The notes below the pieces were generated by a model. It was not told where the DNA came from. It did no database searches and saw nothing but the letters and a program-made list of their open reading frames with translations. Positions 1-8,575 of a DNA stretch of 28,886 nucleotides are shown piece by piece (position 1 is the stretch's first letter; every line of letters begins with the position of its first letter). The position numbers were made by a program, and so were the translations under genes. Origin of the DNA: an uncultured Muribaculaceae bacterium (lineage in GTDB: Bacteria > Bacteroidota > Bacteroidia > Bacteroidales > Muribaculaceae); assembly GCA_910588035.1 (NCBI GenBank), contig CAJUPY010000019.1:22441-51326 (forward strand), given 5' to 3'.

Positions 1-196
1 CCGGTGTGATCGTCCGTCAGGACGATGATTATCAGTAACCGCGGTACACCGCAGGATTGCCCGGTAAAATGGAAATTCCGGTTTGACATGCAGCCGGTGT
101 GATCGTCCGTCAGGACGATGATTATCAGTAACCGCGGTACACCGCAGGTGTGCCCGGTAAAAGAAACATCACCGCAATGGCGTCTGACAAGACGCC
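1..196 (+). repeat. Two copies of a structured dispersed repeat plus a third hairpin
   Basis: Copy 1 (1-69) and copy 2 (94-162) lie 93 bases apart and differ at only two positions. Each has a perfect 7-bp hairpin with a 4-base loop (9-26 and 102-119). A second hairpin (stem ACACC/GGTGT, loop GCA) is intact in copy 2 (139-151) but broken in copy 1 by the two differences (56-57). A third hairpin follows copy 2 (179-196, stem GGCGTCT/AGACGCC). A diverged relative is at 28792-28886. The left copies lie just upstream of the glycosidase on its coding strand, while the right copy is antisense to its nearest gene. That favours a dispersed element over a gene-specific regulator. Confidence 0.85.
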
Positions 197-242
197 GATT
201 AGACCACGACAGTAGATTGGACCATAGAAAAAACAACTTATC

Positions 243-3200
243 ATGATCACAATGAAAAATAAACTCTTCACAGCCGCATTGCTGTTGCTCGCCTCGGCAG
301 CTGCCCCCGTCACGGCAGCCCCGGTCGGTGAGATAGTCAACGGCGAGGTGTGGCTCGACACACAGGGTAATCCCGTCAACGCCCACGGTGGCGGCATTCT
401 CTATCACAACGGAAAATACTATTGGTACGGCGAATACAAAAAGGGCGAGACCGTTCTTCCAGACTGGGCGACATGGGAGTGCTACCGCACCGATGTGACC
501 GGGGTAGGCTGCTATTCGTCGCCCGACATGACCAACTGGACCTTTGAAGGCATTGTGTTGCCGGCGGTCAAAGACGACAAGTCTCACGATCTGCACCCGA
601 GCAAGGTGCTGGAGCGACCAAAAGTCGTCTACAACTCCAAAACCGGTAAATTTGTAATGTGGGCACATGTCGAGAGCGCAGACTATGGCAAGGCCGCCGC
701 AGGCGTAGCCGTCAGCGACTCTCCGACCGGACCGTTCAGATATCTCGGTTCCTTTCGTCCGAACAACGCGATGAGCCGCGATCAGACGGTTTTTGTCGAC
801 GATGACGGACGTGCCTATCAGTTCGCGTCGTCTGAAAACAACCAGGCACTCTACATCAACGAGCTGACCGACGACTACCTGCGTCCGACCGGGCGGTTCA
901 CCCGCAACTTCATCGGAATGGCGCGCGAGGCTCCCGCCGTGTTCAAACACGACGGAAAATACTACATGCTCTCGTCGGGATGCACCGGTTGGGATCCCAA
1001 CAAGGCCGAACTCGCTGTCGCCGATTCAATCATGGGTCAATGGACCGTCGTGGGCGACCCCTGCACCGGTGACGATGCCGACAAGACATTCTATGCCCAG
1101 AGTACCTATGTTCAGCCGGTCTATGGTAAGAAAGACCTATATGTGGCCATGTTTGACCGCTGGAACAAGAAAGACCTTGAGAACTCCCGCTATGTGTGGC
1201 TTCCGATGTCGTTCGAAGACGGAAAGATCACCATTCCCTGGCGTGAGAAATGGTCGGTCGACGAGTTTGCCGATCAACCGCGTTTCGAGGCCGGAGACGG
1301 CACATTTCTTCTCAACGGCGAACCTTTTGTGGTGAAAGCCGCTGAACTCCACTATCCGCGCATTCCGAAGCCCTACTGGGACCAACGCATCAAACTCTGC
1401 AAGGCTCTCGGCATGAACACGATCTGTCTCTATACATTCTGGAACTCCCATGAACCGAAAGAAGGACAGTTTGACTTCGAGGGACAGAACGACATACGCG
1501 AGTTTGTGAAACTCTGTGAGGCAAATGACATGAAGGTCATTCTGCGTCCCGGCCCCTATGTCTGCGCCGAGTGGGAAATGGGCGGACTGCCCTGGTGGCT
1601 GCTCAAGAAAAAAGATATCAGGCTGCGAGAGCAAGATCCCTATTTCATGGAGCGCGTCGACGAGTTTCAGAAGGCTCTGGCCAAGCAGGTCGGAGATCTG
1701 ACTATCGCCGACGGTGGCCCGATCATCATGGTGCAGGTTGAGAATGAATATGGCTCATATGGCAAAGACAAGCCCTATGTGGCGGAGATACGCGACATGT
1801 TGCGCAGAAATTTCGGCGACAAAGTGACGCTGTTTCAGTGTGACTGGTCGTCAAATTTCCTCAACAATGGTCTCGATGACCTGATATGGACAATGAACTT
1901 CGGAACCGGTGCCAACATCGACCAGCAGTTCGCGCGTCTGAAACAGATTCGCCCCGACTCTCCCCTGATGTGCTCTGAGTTCTGGAGCGGCTGGTTTGAC
2001 AAATGGGGCGCGAACCATGAGACACGTCCCGCCGCCGACATGATAGCCGGAATCGACGAGATGTTGTCGAAAGGCATATCGTTCAGTCTCTACATGACCC
2101 ACGGAGGAACAAACTGGGGACACTGGGCCGGAGCCAACTCGCCCGGTTTCGCGCCCGATGTCACTTCTTATGACTACGACGCCCCGATCAGCGAGTCGGG
2201 GCAGACAACCCCGAAATATTGGGAACTGCGCAAGACTCTCGCCAAATATATGGACGGCGGTGCGAAGCAGGCTGAAGTGCCCGCTCTGATCAAACCGATC
2301 GAGATCAAACCGTTTGCGTTCACCGAGGTCGCTCCGTTGTGGAACAATCTCCCGGCTCCGAAACATGACGCCACGATCAAAACCATGGAGGAATATGACC
2401 AGGGCTTCGGCAGCATCATCTACAGCACGTCGTTGCCCGAGCTGAAAAACGGAGGATTGCTGACCGTCAACGACCCCCACGATTATGTCCAGATTTTTGT
2501 CGACGGCAAATTTATCGGAAAACTCGACCGTCGTAACGGTGAGAAAACACTGAAACTGCCGTCGTGCAAGAAAGGTGCACGGCTCGACATTTTTGTTGAG
2601 GCGATGGGGCGTATCAACTTCGGCCGTGCGATCAAAGACTTCAAGGGTATAACCGACAACGTGACAGTCACAGTCGACAACGATGGCCACAAGTTTGTGT
2701 GCGATCTCGGGAACTGGACAGTCTACAATCTCGAAGATGAGATTGATTTCTACAACGTGATGTCGTTTGTGCCTCTCCAATCGGTCGGGGCCGATGCCGA
2801 CGGACGTCTGCCTCGCGGAGTCTACCGTGGCACATTCAACGTCAAGAAACCGTCTGACACCTTCCTCAACTTCGAGACGTGGGGCAAAGGGCTCGTCTAT
2901 GTCAACGGTCACCCGATGGGACGCATCTGGGAGATCGGTCCGCAGCAGACGCTCTACATGCCCGGGTGCTGGCTGAAGAAAGGCGAGAACGAGATTGTCG
3001 TTTTCGATGTGATCGGTCCCCGTGAGGCCCGAAGCGAAGGTTTGAAAGAGCCCAAGCTCGACCAGCTGCTGGTTCAGAAACCGCTGACTCACCGTCTTGA
3101 GGGGCAGAATCTCGATCTGACAGGCGTGAAACCTGTCGTGACAGGTGAATTCAAACCAGGAAACGGGTGGCAGGAGATCTCCTTCTCAACTCCCGTTGCC

Positions 3201-3563
3201 GGACGCTATGTCTGCATCGAGGCTCTCGATGCTATCGACGGTAAAGATGTCGCCTCGATAGCCGAAATGTATCTTCTCAACGACAAGGGCGAACGTCTGT
3301 CACGCGAGCCTTGGACAGTAGTCTATGCCGACAGTGAAGATGTCAGGAAAGTGAACCGCTCGGCCGACAAGACATTTGACCTGCAGGAATCGACCTATTG
3401 GTCGACGGTGTCCGGAGTGGCGTTTCCCCACGCTGTTGTGATTGATCTTGGAGCGACTCACAAACTCGCCGGATATCAATATCTGCCGCGAATGGAGGCC
3501 GAGGTGCCCGGTGCGATCAGAAACTACCGCATCTATGTCAGCGAGACCCCGTTCAAATTCTGA
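243..3563 (+). CDS. Secreted GH43-GH35 fusion glycosidase with C-terminal discoidin-like module
   Basis: A 1106-residue exported enzyme that probably removes terminal beta-galactose from plant or host glycans. Residues 1-26 form a signal peptide. A second ATG at 252 would give a cleaner n-region (MKNKLF) and may be the true start. Residues about 28-340 look like a GH43 five-bladed propeller, with NAHGGGI at 46-52 and YYWYGE following, a signature I associate with exo-beta-1,3-galactanase-type GH43 proteins. Residues about 346-690 are GH35 beta-galactosidase: the acid/base is E502 in QVENEYG and the likely nucleophile is E579 in SEFWSGW. Beta-sandwich domains follow, and about 970-1106 resembles an F5/8 type C carbohydrate-binding module. 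A strong terminator follows at 3631. No SusC/SusD genes are visible, but the window edge is close. The domain calls are firm; the substrate is inference. Confidence 0.9.
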   Translation: MITMKNKLFTAALLLLASAAAPVTAAPVGEIVNGEVWLDTQGNPVNAHGGGILYHNGKYYWYGEYKKGETVLPDWATWECYRTDVTGVGCYSSPDMTNWTFEGIVLPAVKDDKSHDLHPSKVLERPKVVYNSKTGKFVMWAHVESADYGKAAAGVAVSDSPTGPFRYLGSFRPNNAMSRDQTVFVDDDGRAYQFASSENNQALYINELTDDYLRPTGRFTRNFIGMAREAPAVFKHDGKYYMLSSGCTGWDPNKAELAVADSIMGQWTVVGDPCTGDDADKTFYAQSTYVQPVYGKKDLYVAMFDRWNKKDLENSRYVWLPMSFEDGKITIPWREKWSVDEFADQPRFEAGDGTFLLNGEPFVVKAAELHYPRIPKPYWDQRIKLCKALGMNTICLYTFWNSHEPKEGQFDFEGQNDIREFVKLCEANDMKVILRPGPYVCAEWEMGGLPWWLLKKKDIRLREQDPYFMERVDEFQKALAKQVGDLTIADGGPIIMVQVENEYGSYGKDKPYVAEIRDMLRRNFGDKVTLFQCDWSSNFLNNGLDDLIWTMNFGTGANIDQQFARLKQIRPDSPLMCSEFWSGWFDKWGANHETRPAADMIAGIDEMLSKGISFSLYMTHGGTNWGHWAGANSPGFAPDVTSYDYDAPISESGQTTPKYWELRKTLAKYMDGGAKQAEVPALIKPIEIKPFAFTEVAPLWNNLPAPKHDATIKTMEEYDQGFGSIIYSTSLPELKNGGLLTVNDPHDYVQIFVDGKFIGKLDRRNGEKTLKLPSCKKGARLDIFVEAMGRINFGRAIKDFKGITDNVTVTVDNDGHKFVCDLGNWTVYNLEDEIDFYNVMSFVPLQSVGADADGRLPRGVYRGTFNVKKPSDTFLNFETWGKGLVYVNGHPMGRIWEIGPQQTLYMPGCWLKKGENEIVVFDVIGPREARSEGLKEPKLDQLLVQKPLTHRLEGQNLDLTGVKPVVTGEFKPGNGWQEISFSTPVAGRYVCIEALDAIDGKDVASIAEMYLLNDKGERLSREPWTVVYADSEDVRKVNRSADKTFDLQESTYWSTVSGVAFPHAVVIDLGATHKLAGYQYLPRMEAEVPGAIRNYRIYVSETPFKF

Positions 3564-3630
3564 TTTCAATTGATCTGACGATAACCGGAGATCAAGCAAA
3601 AGAACCTCAATGACTGCCATATCTCCGGCT

Positions 3631-3667
3631 GCGGAGAGCAATAGCCCCGGCTTTGCTCTCCGCTTTT
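3631..3667 (+). terminator. Rho-independent terminator of the glycosidase gene
   Basis: A perfect 11-bp inverted repeat (3631-3641 with 3653-3663) with an 11-base loop is followed directly by a T-rich run. It lies 68 bases after the glycosidase stop codon and separates that gene from the next promoter. Confidence 0.85.
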
Positions 3668-3718
3668 GTTGTGACAGAGTCTTTTGTCTCAAGTTTGACG
3701 ATAATGACACACTTTAAT

Positions 3719-3749
3719 TTTGACATTTGAAAATAAAACGTTAATTTTG
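3719..3749 (+). promoter_or_regulatory. Bacteroidota-type sigma promoter for the TPR gene
   Basis: TTTG at 3719-3722, a 19-base spacer and TAATTTTG at 3742-3749 match the Bacteroidota -33/-7 consensus. The start codon is at 3788, giving a short A-rich leader. Confidence 0.75.
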
Positions 3750-3787
3750 CAACTCATAAATTGTGCAATAAATAAAAAAGCAAAATA

Positions 3788-4474
3788 ATGTCAAAGAAAA
3801 ACCAGCCGGTCGATGCTGTCAACGGCATTGACGAACTCAATGAGAATCTTACGTCGGTGACGGAGAAAGTGCAGAACAACCAGAAAATCATCATGTGGTG
3901 TTCACTCGGCATAGCTATTATCGTTGCGGTAATTCTGATCTATATCTACCTTGTCCGTGAACCGTCGGTCAGCAAGGCCAATGATGAGATCGGCAAAGCT
4001 GATGTCCAGCTTGCTCTCGGCAACGACTCTGTCGCCCTCGCCCAATACATGAATGTCGCCGACAACAACGGCCACGATGCCGGAAACCGTGCCGCTCTCC
4101 AGAGTGCGGTGATGCTCTATCAGAAAGGTGACTATGAGAAAGCCCTCGGTTACCTCGACAAGTTCAGCCCGTCGGAATCGGTCATCGGTGCGGCAGCATG
4201 TTCGCTCAAAGGCGACTGCTATGTCAACCTCGACAATCTCGACAAGGCTGTCTCGGCCTACAAAGACGCGGTCTCGGAGTCTGATGGAAATCCGCTCTAC
4301 ACCCCGTTCTTCATGATGAAACTCGCCAGAGTGTACCGCGAGCAGAAGAACTTCGGCGAGGAGGCCAAGATCTACCAGACAATTCTCAATGATTATCCCG
4401 AATATGGCAATGCTTACGGCATCGATGTTGAAAAATACATGAAACGTGCACAAATTGAAGCAAACGCCAGATAA
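3788..4474 (+). CDS. Membrane-anchored tetratricopeptide repeat protein
   Basis: A 228-residue protein with a short polar N-terminus, one hydrophobic segment at about residues 35-56 (rich in I, V and L), and a helical remainder with TPR-like repeats, for example around residues 95-120 (YQKGDYEKALGYL), 135-160 (LKGDCYVNLDNLDKAVSAYKD) and 170-200. The predicted topology is a single N-terminal anchor with the repeats in the periplasm. TPR arrays bind partner proteins; no partner can be named from this sequence. It has its own Bacteroidota promoter (3719-3749) and is followed by a hairpin terminator (4516), so it appears monocistronic. It resembles conserved Bacteroidota TPR proteins of similar length. 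The start ATG sits behind an A-rich stretch, as is usual in this phylum. Confidence 0.85.
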   Translation: MSKKNQPVDAVNGIDELNENLTSVTEKVQNNQKIIMWCSLGIAIIVAVILIYIYLVREPSVSKANDEIGKADVQLALGNDSVALAQYMNVADNNGHDAGNRAALQSAVMLYQKGDYEKALGYLDKFSPSESVIGAAACSLKGDCYVNLDNLDKAVSAYKDAVSESDGNPLYTPFFMMKLARVYREQKNFGEEAKIYQTILNDYPEYGNAYGIDVEKYMKRAQIEANAR

Positions 4475-4515
4475 ACGATATACTGATACAATTAAATAAG
4501 AAGATTTGGTTAGAG

Positions 4516-4545
4516 AGATGTGGCGTGTGAACGTCGCATCTTTTA
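4516..4545 (+). terminator. Probable terminator after the TPR gene
   Basis: A 10-bp stem with two G-T wobble pairs (4516-4525 with 4532-4541) and a 6-base loop is followed by TTTTATTAT. It lies between the TPR and MATE genes. Confidence 0.65.
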
Positions 4546-4570
4546 TTATATAAACATCACATTGAAATAA

Positions 4571-5962
4571 ATGAGCAACAGCAATCTTGAAGCACTGGTC
4601 AGACGTCCTGTCGGACCGTTATTGTGGGAGTACAGCATACCGGCCATAGTCGGCATGCTGGCCGTTGCGTTGTGCAACATCGTAGACCGCATATTCATCG
4701 GTCAGGTGGTGGGCCCCGACGCAATAGCGGGTCTGACGGTAACTTTTCCTGTGATGAATGTCGCGACCGCACTCGGTGTGCTTGTCGGAGCGGGCGCAGC
4801 CGCACGGACATCGATTCTTCTCGGCAACGGTGATCACGGCGGTGCCCTGAAGGTGCTCGGCAACACAGTGTCGCTTATTTTGATCAACGCGACGGCCTAT
4901 CTCACGGTTTTTGCTGTTTTCATAAACGAGATGCTCATGGCCTTCGGTGCCAGCGAGGCGACGCTTCCCTATGCACGCGAATACATGATCTACATGATGC
5001 CCGGCATGTTCATCATCAATGTGACATTCACTCTCAACAACGTGATGAGAGCCTCGGGGTTTCCGCGCAAGGCTATGGTCACGATGTTGATAGGTGCGGG
5101 GTTGAACATCTTGCTTGATCCGTTGTTCATCTATGTTTTCGACATGGGTATAAAAGGAGCCGCGATAGCCACCGACCTTGCGATGGGGGTGTCGATGTTT
5201 TTTGTGTTGCGACACTTCACCCTCAGGGAGAGCCCGGTCAGATTCATGCGAGGCATCTACGGGCTTGAACGTGCTGTCGTCCTCTCGATTGTGTCGATCG
5301 GGGCGGCACCCTGTGTGGTCAACGTTGCGAGTTGCCTGATCAACATCATCATCAATAACTCGCTCTACAGCTACGGTGGAGACAATGCCGTAGCGGCTGC
5401 CGGCATCTTCGCCACTTTCACCTCGATGCTTGTCTCGGTCATTATAGGCATCTGTCAGGGAATGCAGCCGATCATAGGCTATAACTACGGAGCGGGTCAC
5501 CATGACCGTCTTGTCAAGACCTATTGGCTCGCTGTTTCCGCCTCAACCGCGATCTGCGGACTGGGCTGGATCATCGGCATGACCGTGCCCCATTGGGTAG
5601 CGTTGGTTTTCACTGTCGACATGGGTCTTGTCAACGTCACCTCTAACGCGCTCTCCATTTCAATGGTCTGTTTCTTCATGGTCGGTTTCCAGATAGTCTC
5701 CACCACATTGTTCCAGTCGCTCGGACGTGCAGGAAAATCTATATTCCTCGGATTGACGCGTCAGGTGCTGTTCCTGATTCCGCTGATGTTCATCTTGCGA
5801 CACTATTATGGTCTTGACGGAATCTGGGCCGCTTTTCCCTCAGGTGATGCCTGCGCCACGGTCGTGACGGTGTGGCTTGTGGCGGGAGAGATGTCAAGGC
5901 TGAGACATGAACAGGAAATCAGAACTTCTGCATGTCGACAAGACGGCGATAGTAACCGTTGA
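4571..5962 (+). CDS. MATE-family multidrug/cation efflux transporter
   Basis: A 463-residue inner-membrane protein with about twelve hydrophobic segments in two similar halves. The N-terminal pattern (SIPAIVGMLAVALCNIVDRIFIGQ, then GPDAIAGLTVTFP and GVGAGAAA-like glycine/alanine-rich motifs) is typical of MATE transporters of the DinF/NorM/MepA superfamily, which export drugs or metabolites by Na+ or H+ antiport. The length matches the family (about 440-480). The ATG at 4571 follows an A-rich stretch; no clear promoter is visible between the upstream terminator and the start. The last 44 bases overlap the end of the oppositely transcribed ABC exporter gene. The substrate cannot be inferred. 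Confidence 0.92.
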   Translation: MSNSNLEALVRRPVGPLLWEYSIPAIVGMLAVALCNIVDRIFIGQVVGPDAIAGLTVTFPVMNVATALGVLVGAGAAARTSILLGNGDHGGALKVLGNTVSLILINATAYLTVFAVFINEMLMAFGASEATLPYAREYMIYMMPGMFIINVTFTLNNVMRASGFPRKAMVTMLIGAGLNILLDPLFIYVFDMGIKGAAIATDLAMGVSMFFVLRHFTLRESPVRFMRGIYGLERAVVLSIVSIGAAPCVVNVASCLINIIINNSLYSYGGDNAVAAAGIFATFTSMLVSVIIGICQGMQPIIGYNYGAGHHDRLVKTYWLAVSASTAICGLGWIIGMTVPHWVALVFTVDMGLVNVTSNALSISMVCFFMVGFQIVSTTLFQSLGRAGKSIFLGLTRQVLFLIPLMFILRHYYGLDGIWAAFPSGDACATVVTVWLVAGEMSRLRHEQEIRTSACRQDGDSNR

Positions 5963-7745
5963 GCTTCATGAGCTCGTCGTGGGTGCCGCGTTCGACGATG
6001 CGGCCTTCGTGAAGAACGCATATCTGCGATGCATTTCTGATCGTCGACAGCCGGTGGGCGATTACCAGGGTCGTGCGGTCTTTCATCAGCCGGTCGAGAG
6101 CCTGCTGCACCGATTTCTCGCTCTCTGAGTCGAGAGCCGATGTCGCCTCGTCGAGAATCAGAACAGGCGGATTCTTAAGAATGGCACGTGCGATCGAGAC
6201 CCGTTGCCGCTGACCGCCCGAGAGTTTGCAGCCACGGTCGCCGATGTTGGTGTCGTAGCCGTTCTCTGATTCCATTATGAATTCATGGGCATTGGCTATG
6301 CGCGCTGCCTCGATGACCTGTTCCATTGTGGCATCTTTCACACCAAAGGTGATGTTGTTGTAGAATGTGTCGTTGAAGAGAATAGCCTCCTGATTGACAT
6401 TGCCCATGAATGACCTGAGATCGTGCACGCGCAGATCGCGAATGTCGACACCATCAATCGTTATTTTTCCGCTTCCGACATCGTAGAACCGTGGAATCAG
6501 GTCGGCCATGGTCGATTTGCCCGATCCTGACTGACCGACAAGCGCGACGGTCGAGCCTGCGGGTATGTCAAGATTGATGTCGTGGAGCACAGTGTGGTCA
6601 CCGTAGCTGAACGAGACGTTGTCGTAGCGTATCGCTCCTTTCAGATTGGCTATCTCCACAGGCCTGTCTGGGTCTTTGATCGGATTTTCGGCTGCCAGAA
6701 TCTTGTCTACGCGCTGCATCGAGGCAAGACCTTTCTGTATCGAATACATGGCTTTCGACAGGTCTTTGGCCGGATTTATGATGCTGTAGAAGATCACCAT
6801 GTAGTAGATGAACATGGCGGCGTTCATCGATGAATAGCCGCTCAGAATCAGTGACCCGCCAAACCACAGTACGATCGAAATGGCGACAGTGCCGAGAAAT
6901 TCACTCATCGGGTGGGCGAGAGACTGGCGGCGGGCGATTTTGTTTGACAGATTGTAGAACACCTGGTTTTCGTTGTGGAACCGTGTCTTGACCTTATCTT
7001 CGGCATTGAATGCCTTTATGATACGAAGACCTCCGAGACATTCCTCGATGTTGCTCATCAACACACCCCACTGGTTCTGTCCCTCGAGCGATTTGCGTTT
7101 CAGTTTCTTGCCGACGCGACCCATTGCCATTCCGGCAAGGGGCAGCAGAATCAAGACAAACAGTGTCAGTTGCCACGAGATGAAGATCATTGTCGCGAGA
7201 CACACGATGATCATGACCGGGTTCTTGAACATCATGTCGAGCGAGGCCATGATAGAGTTCTCGATCTCGGCTACGTCGCCGCTCATGCGTGCCATTACGT
7301 CGCCTTTGCGTTCAGAAGTGAAGAATGAGATCGGAAGGGTGACAATCTTGTCGTAGACGTAGTTGCGGATGTCGCGGACAATGCCTGAACGCATCGGAAT
7401 TACAAAATATGAACTCAGATATGTCACTCCCGTTTTCAATCCGGTCATTATGATCAGAAGAACGGCCAACAGAGCCAGGGTGGCCGATGCGCCCCACTGG
7501 CTGACAGCCTCCTGGGTGTAGTAATAGAAGTTGTTTGACATCACTTCTTTCAACGGTGCGGAGCCGACGGGCATATAGGCGTAGCTTATCTCCTTGACCT
7601 TGAACAGCATCTCGAGAATCGGAACGATCACAAGAAACGAGAACAGAGTCAGAAAAGCCGCAAGAAAGTTGAAAATGATGCTGAGAATCAGATATTTCTT
7701 GTAGGGCGGCACAAAACGGCGCAGTATGTCGAAAAAATCTTTCAT
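5919..7745 (-). CDS. ABC exporter (fused membrane and ATPase domains, MsbA-like)
   Basis: A 608-residue half-transporter. Residues 1-330 hold about six membrane helices of an ABC transporter type 1 domain, and residues about 365-600 form the ATPase: Walker A GQSGSGKST near 403, signature LSGGQRQR near 508, Walker B ending in DEATSALD near 530, and the switch histidine in AHRLS near 562. It should work as a homodimer exporting lipids, peptides or drugs; a lipid A flippase role is possible but unproven. The start is taken at 7745 because its ATG shares four bases (ATGA) with the ubiE stop codon; an extension to 7805 would run back into ubiE. Its 3' end overlaps the MATE gene by 44 bases. Confidence 0.92.
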   Translation of the reverse strand: MKDFFDILRRFVPPYKKYLILSIIFNFLAAFLTLFSFLVIVPILEMLFKVKEISYAYMPVGSAPLKEVMSNNFYYYTQEAVSQWGASATLALLAVLLIIMTGLKTGVTYLSSYFVIPMRSGIVRDIRNYVYDKIVTLPISFFTSERKGDVMARMSGDVAEIENSIMASLDMMFKNPVMIIVCLATMIFISWQLTLFVLILLPLAGMAMGRVGKKLKRKSLEGQNQWGVLMSNIEECLGGLRIIKAFNAEDKVKTRFHNENQVFYNLSNKIARRQSLAHPMSEFLGTVAISIVLWFGGSLILSGYSSMNAAMFIYYMVIFYSIINPAKDLSKAMYSIQKGLASMQRVDKILAAENPIKDPDRPVEIANLKGAIRYDNVSFSYGDHTVLHDINLDIPAGSTVALVGQSGSGKSTMADLIPRFYDVGSGKITIDGVDIRDLRVHDLRSFMGNVNQEAILFNDTFYNNITFGVKDATMEQVIEAARIANAHEFIMESENGYDTNIGDRGCKLSGGQRQRVSIARAILKNPPVLILDEATSALDSESEKSVQQALDRLMKDRTTLVIAHRLSTIRNASQICVLHEGRIVERGTHDELMKLNGYYRRLVDMQKF

Positions 7746-8494
7746 GAAACGGTTGGTTTGACGGCTGTGTAGATAGAGCAGGTTCCGAAGGTCAGTGTAC
7801 GGCATCGGCAGCCGGTGAATCCGGCACCGGTCATCAGACCCAGCATCCGTTCGCCCTGGGGAACCGCGGCTATGCTTTCAGGCAGATAGCTGTAGGCTCT
7901 CACATCTTTTGACACAAGGCGTCCGACAGCCGGAATCAAGGTGGAGGTATAGAGTTTGTAGAATGGTTTCACTATCGGTGAGGTCGGGGTCGACAGTTCG
8001 ATCACGCAGACGGTTCCGCCGGGTTTGAGAACTCTAAGCATTTCACGGTAGCCCCGGTCGAGATGCTCGAAGTTTCTGACGCCGTAGGCTACGGTAACGC
8101 AGTCGAACGTGTTGTCGTCAAAGGGTAGATCGAGGCAGTCGGCCTGACGCAGGTCTATCTTCTGCCCGAGACCTGCTTCGGCCACTTTTCTGCGGCCGAT
8201 CTCGATCATCGCTTCCGAGAGATCTACGCCCGTGACATGGTCGGGATTCAGCTCGCGCGCCAGTTTAATGGCGAGGTCGGCGGTTCCGGTGGCGATGTCG
8301 AGAATCGTGCGTGGTCCGGCGGCGGCTATCATGGCCACAGCCTTCGAACGCCACCGGCGGTCAACACCGAATGTCATAGCCCGGTTCATGAAATCATAGG
8401 CCGGGGCGATTGAGTCAAACATGTCGCGGACTTGTTCGGTTTTCGGACGGCTGTCGTTGCGGTAGGGGTTGATCTTTTCGGCTTTTACCTCCAT
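7742..8494 (-). CDS. ubiE: Demethylmenaquinone methyltransferase
   Basis: A 250-residue SAM-dependent methyltransferase. The N-terminal signature is FDSIAPAYDFMNR, SAM-binding motif I is LDIATGTADL at residues 65-74, and the post-motif GVRNFEHLDRGYREMLRVLKPGG is typical of UbiE/MenG. In an anaerobic Bacteroidales host it should perform the last step of menaquinone synthesis, C-methylation of demethylmenaquinone; menG is an equivalent name. It is translationally coupled to the ABC exporter through an ATGA overlap at 7742-7745, and sits 81 bases downstream of purC with a hairpin between them. Confidence 0.95.
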   Translation of the reverse strand: MEVKAEKINPYRNDSRPKTEQVRDMFDSIAPAYDFMNRAMTFGVDRRWRSKAVAMIAAAGPRTILDIATGTADLAIKLARELNPDHVTGVDLSEAMIEIGRRKVAEAGLGQKIDLRQADCLDLPFDDNTFDCVTVAYGVRNFEHLDRGYREMLRVLKPGGTVCVIELSTPTSPIVKPFYKLYTSTLIPAVGRLVSKDVRAYSYLPESIAAVPQGERMLGLMTGAGFTGCRCRTLTFGTCSIYTAVKPTVS

Positions 8495-8520
8495 TTGTGA
8501 GTTATGCGGGGATTTTTATA

Positions 8521-8557
8521 AAAGCGGGGAGACACTTTGAGCGTGAATCCCCGCTTT
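8521..8557 (-). terminator. Hairpin between purC and ubiE
   Basis: A perfect 10-bp inverted repeat (AAAGCGGGGA at 8521-8530 with its complement at 8548-8557). On the minus strand it is followed by TATAAAAATC, which is A/T-rich but not a clean T-run. It could end purC transcription or attenuate read-through into ubiE and the ABC exporter. No separate promoter for ubiE was recognised. Confidence 0.6.
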
Positions 8558-8575
8558 GACTGATTGTTTACTTTG

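Noticed and set aside
1..162. CRISPR or riboswitch at the left end
   Set aside because: There are only two copies with a 24-base gap. The third copy is antisense to its neighbouring gene, which argues against a riboswitch tied to a gene.
1851..3092. A 413-codon open frame opposite the glycosidase
   Set aside because: It is a shadow of the GH35 coding strand; its translation shows no domain pattern, and the sense strand has intact catalytic motifs.
4619..5503. A 294-codon open frame opposite the MATE gene
   Set aside because: It is a histidine- and arginine-rich shadow frame with no hydrophobic or domain pattern; the MATE reading is clear.
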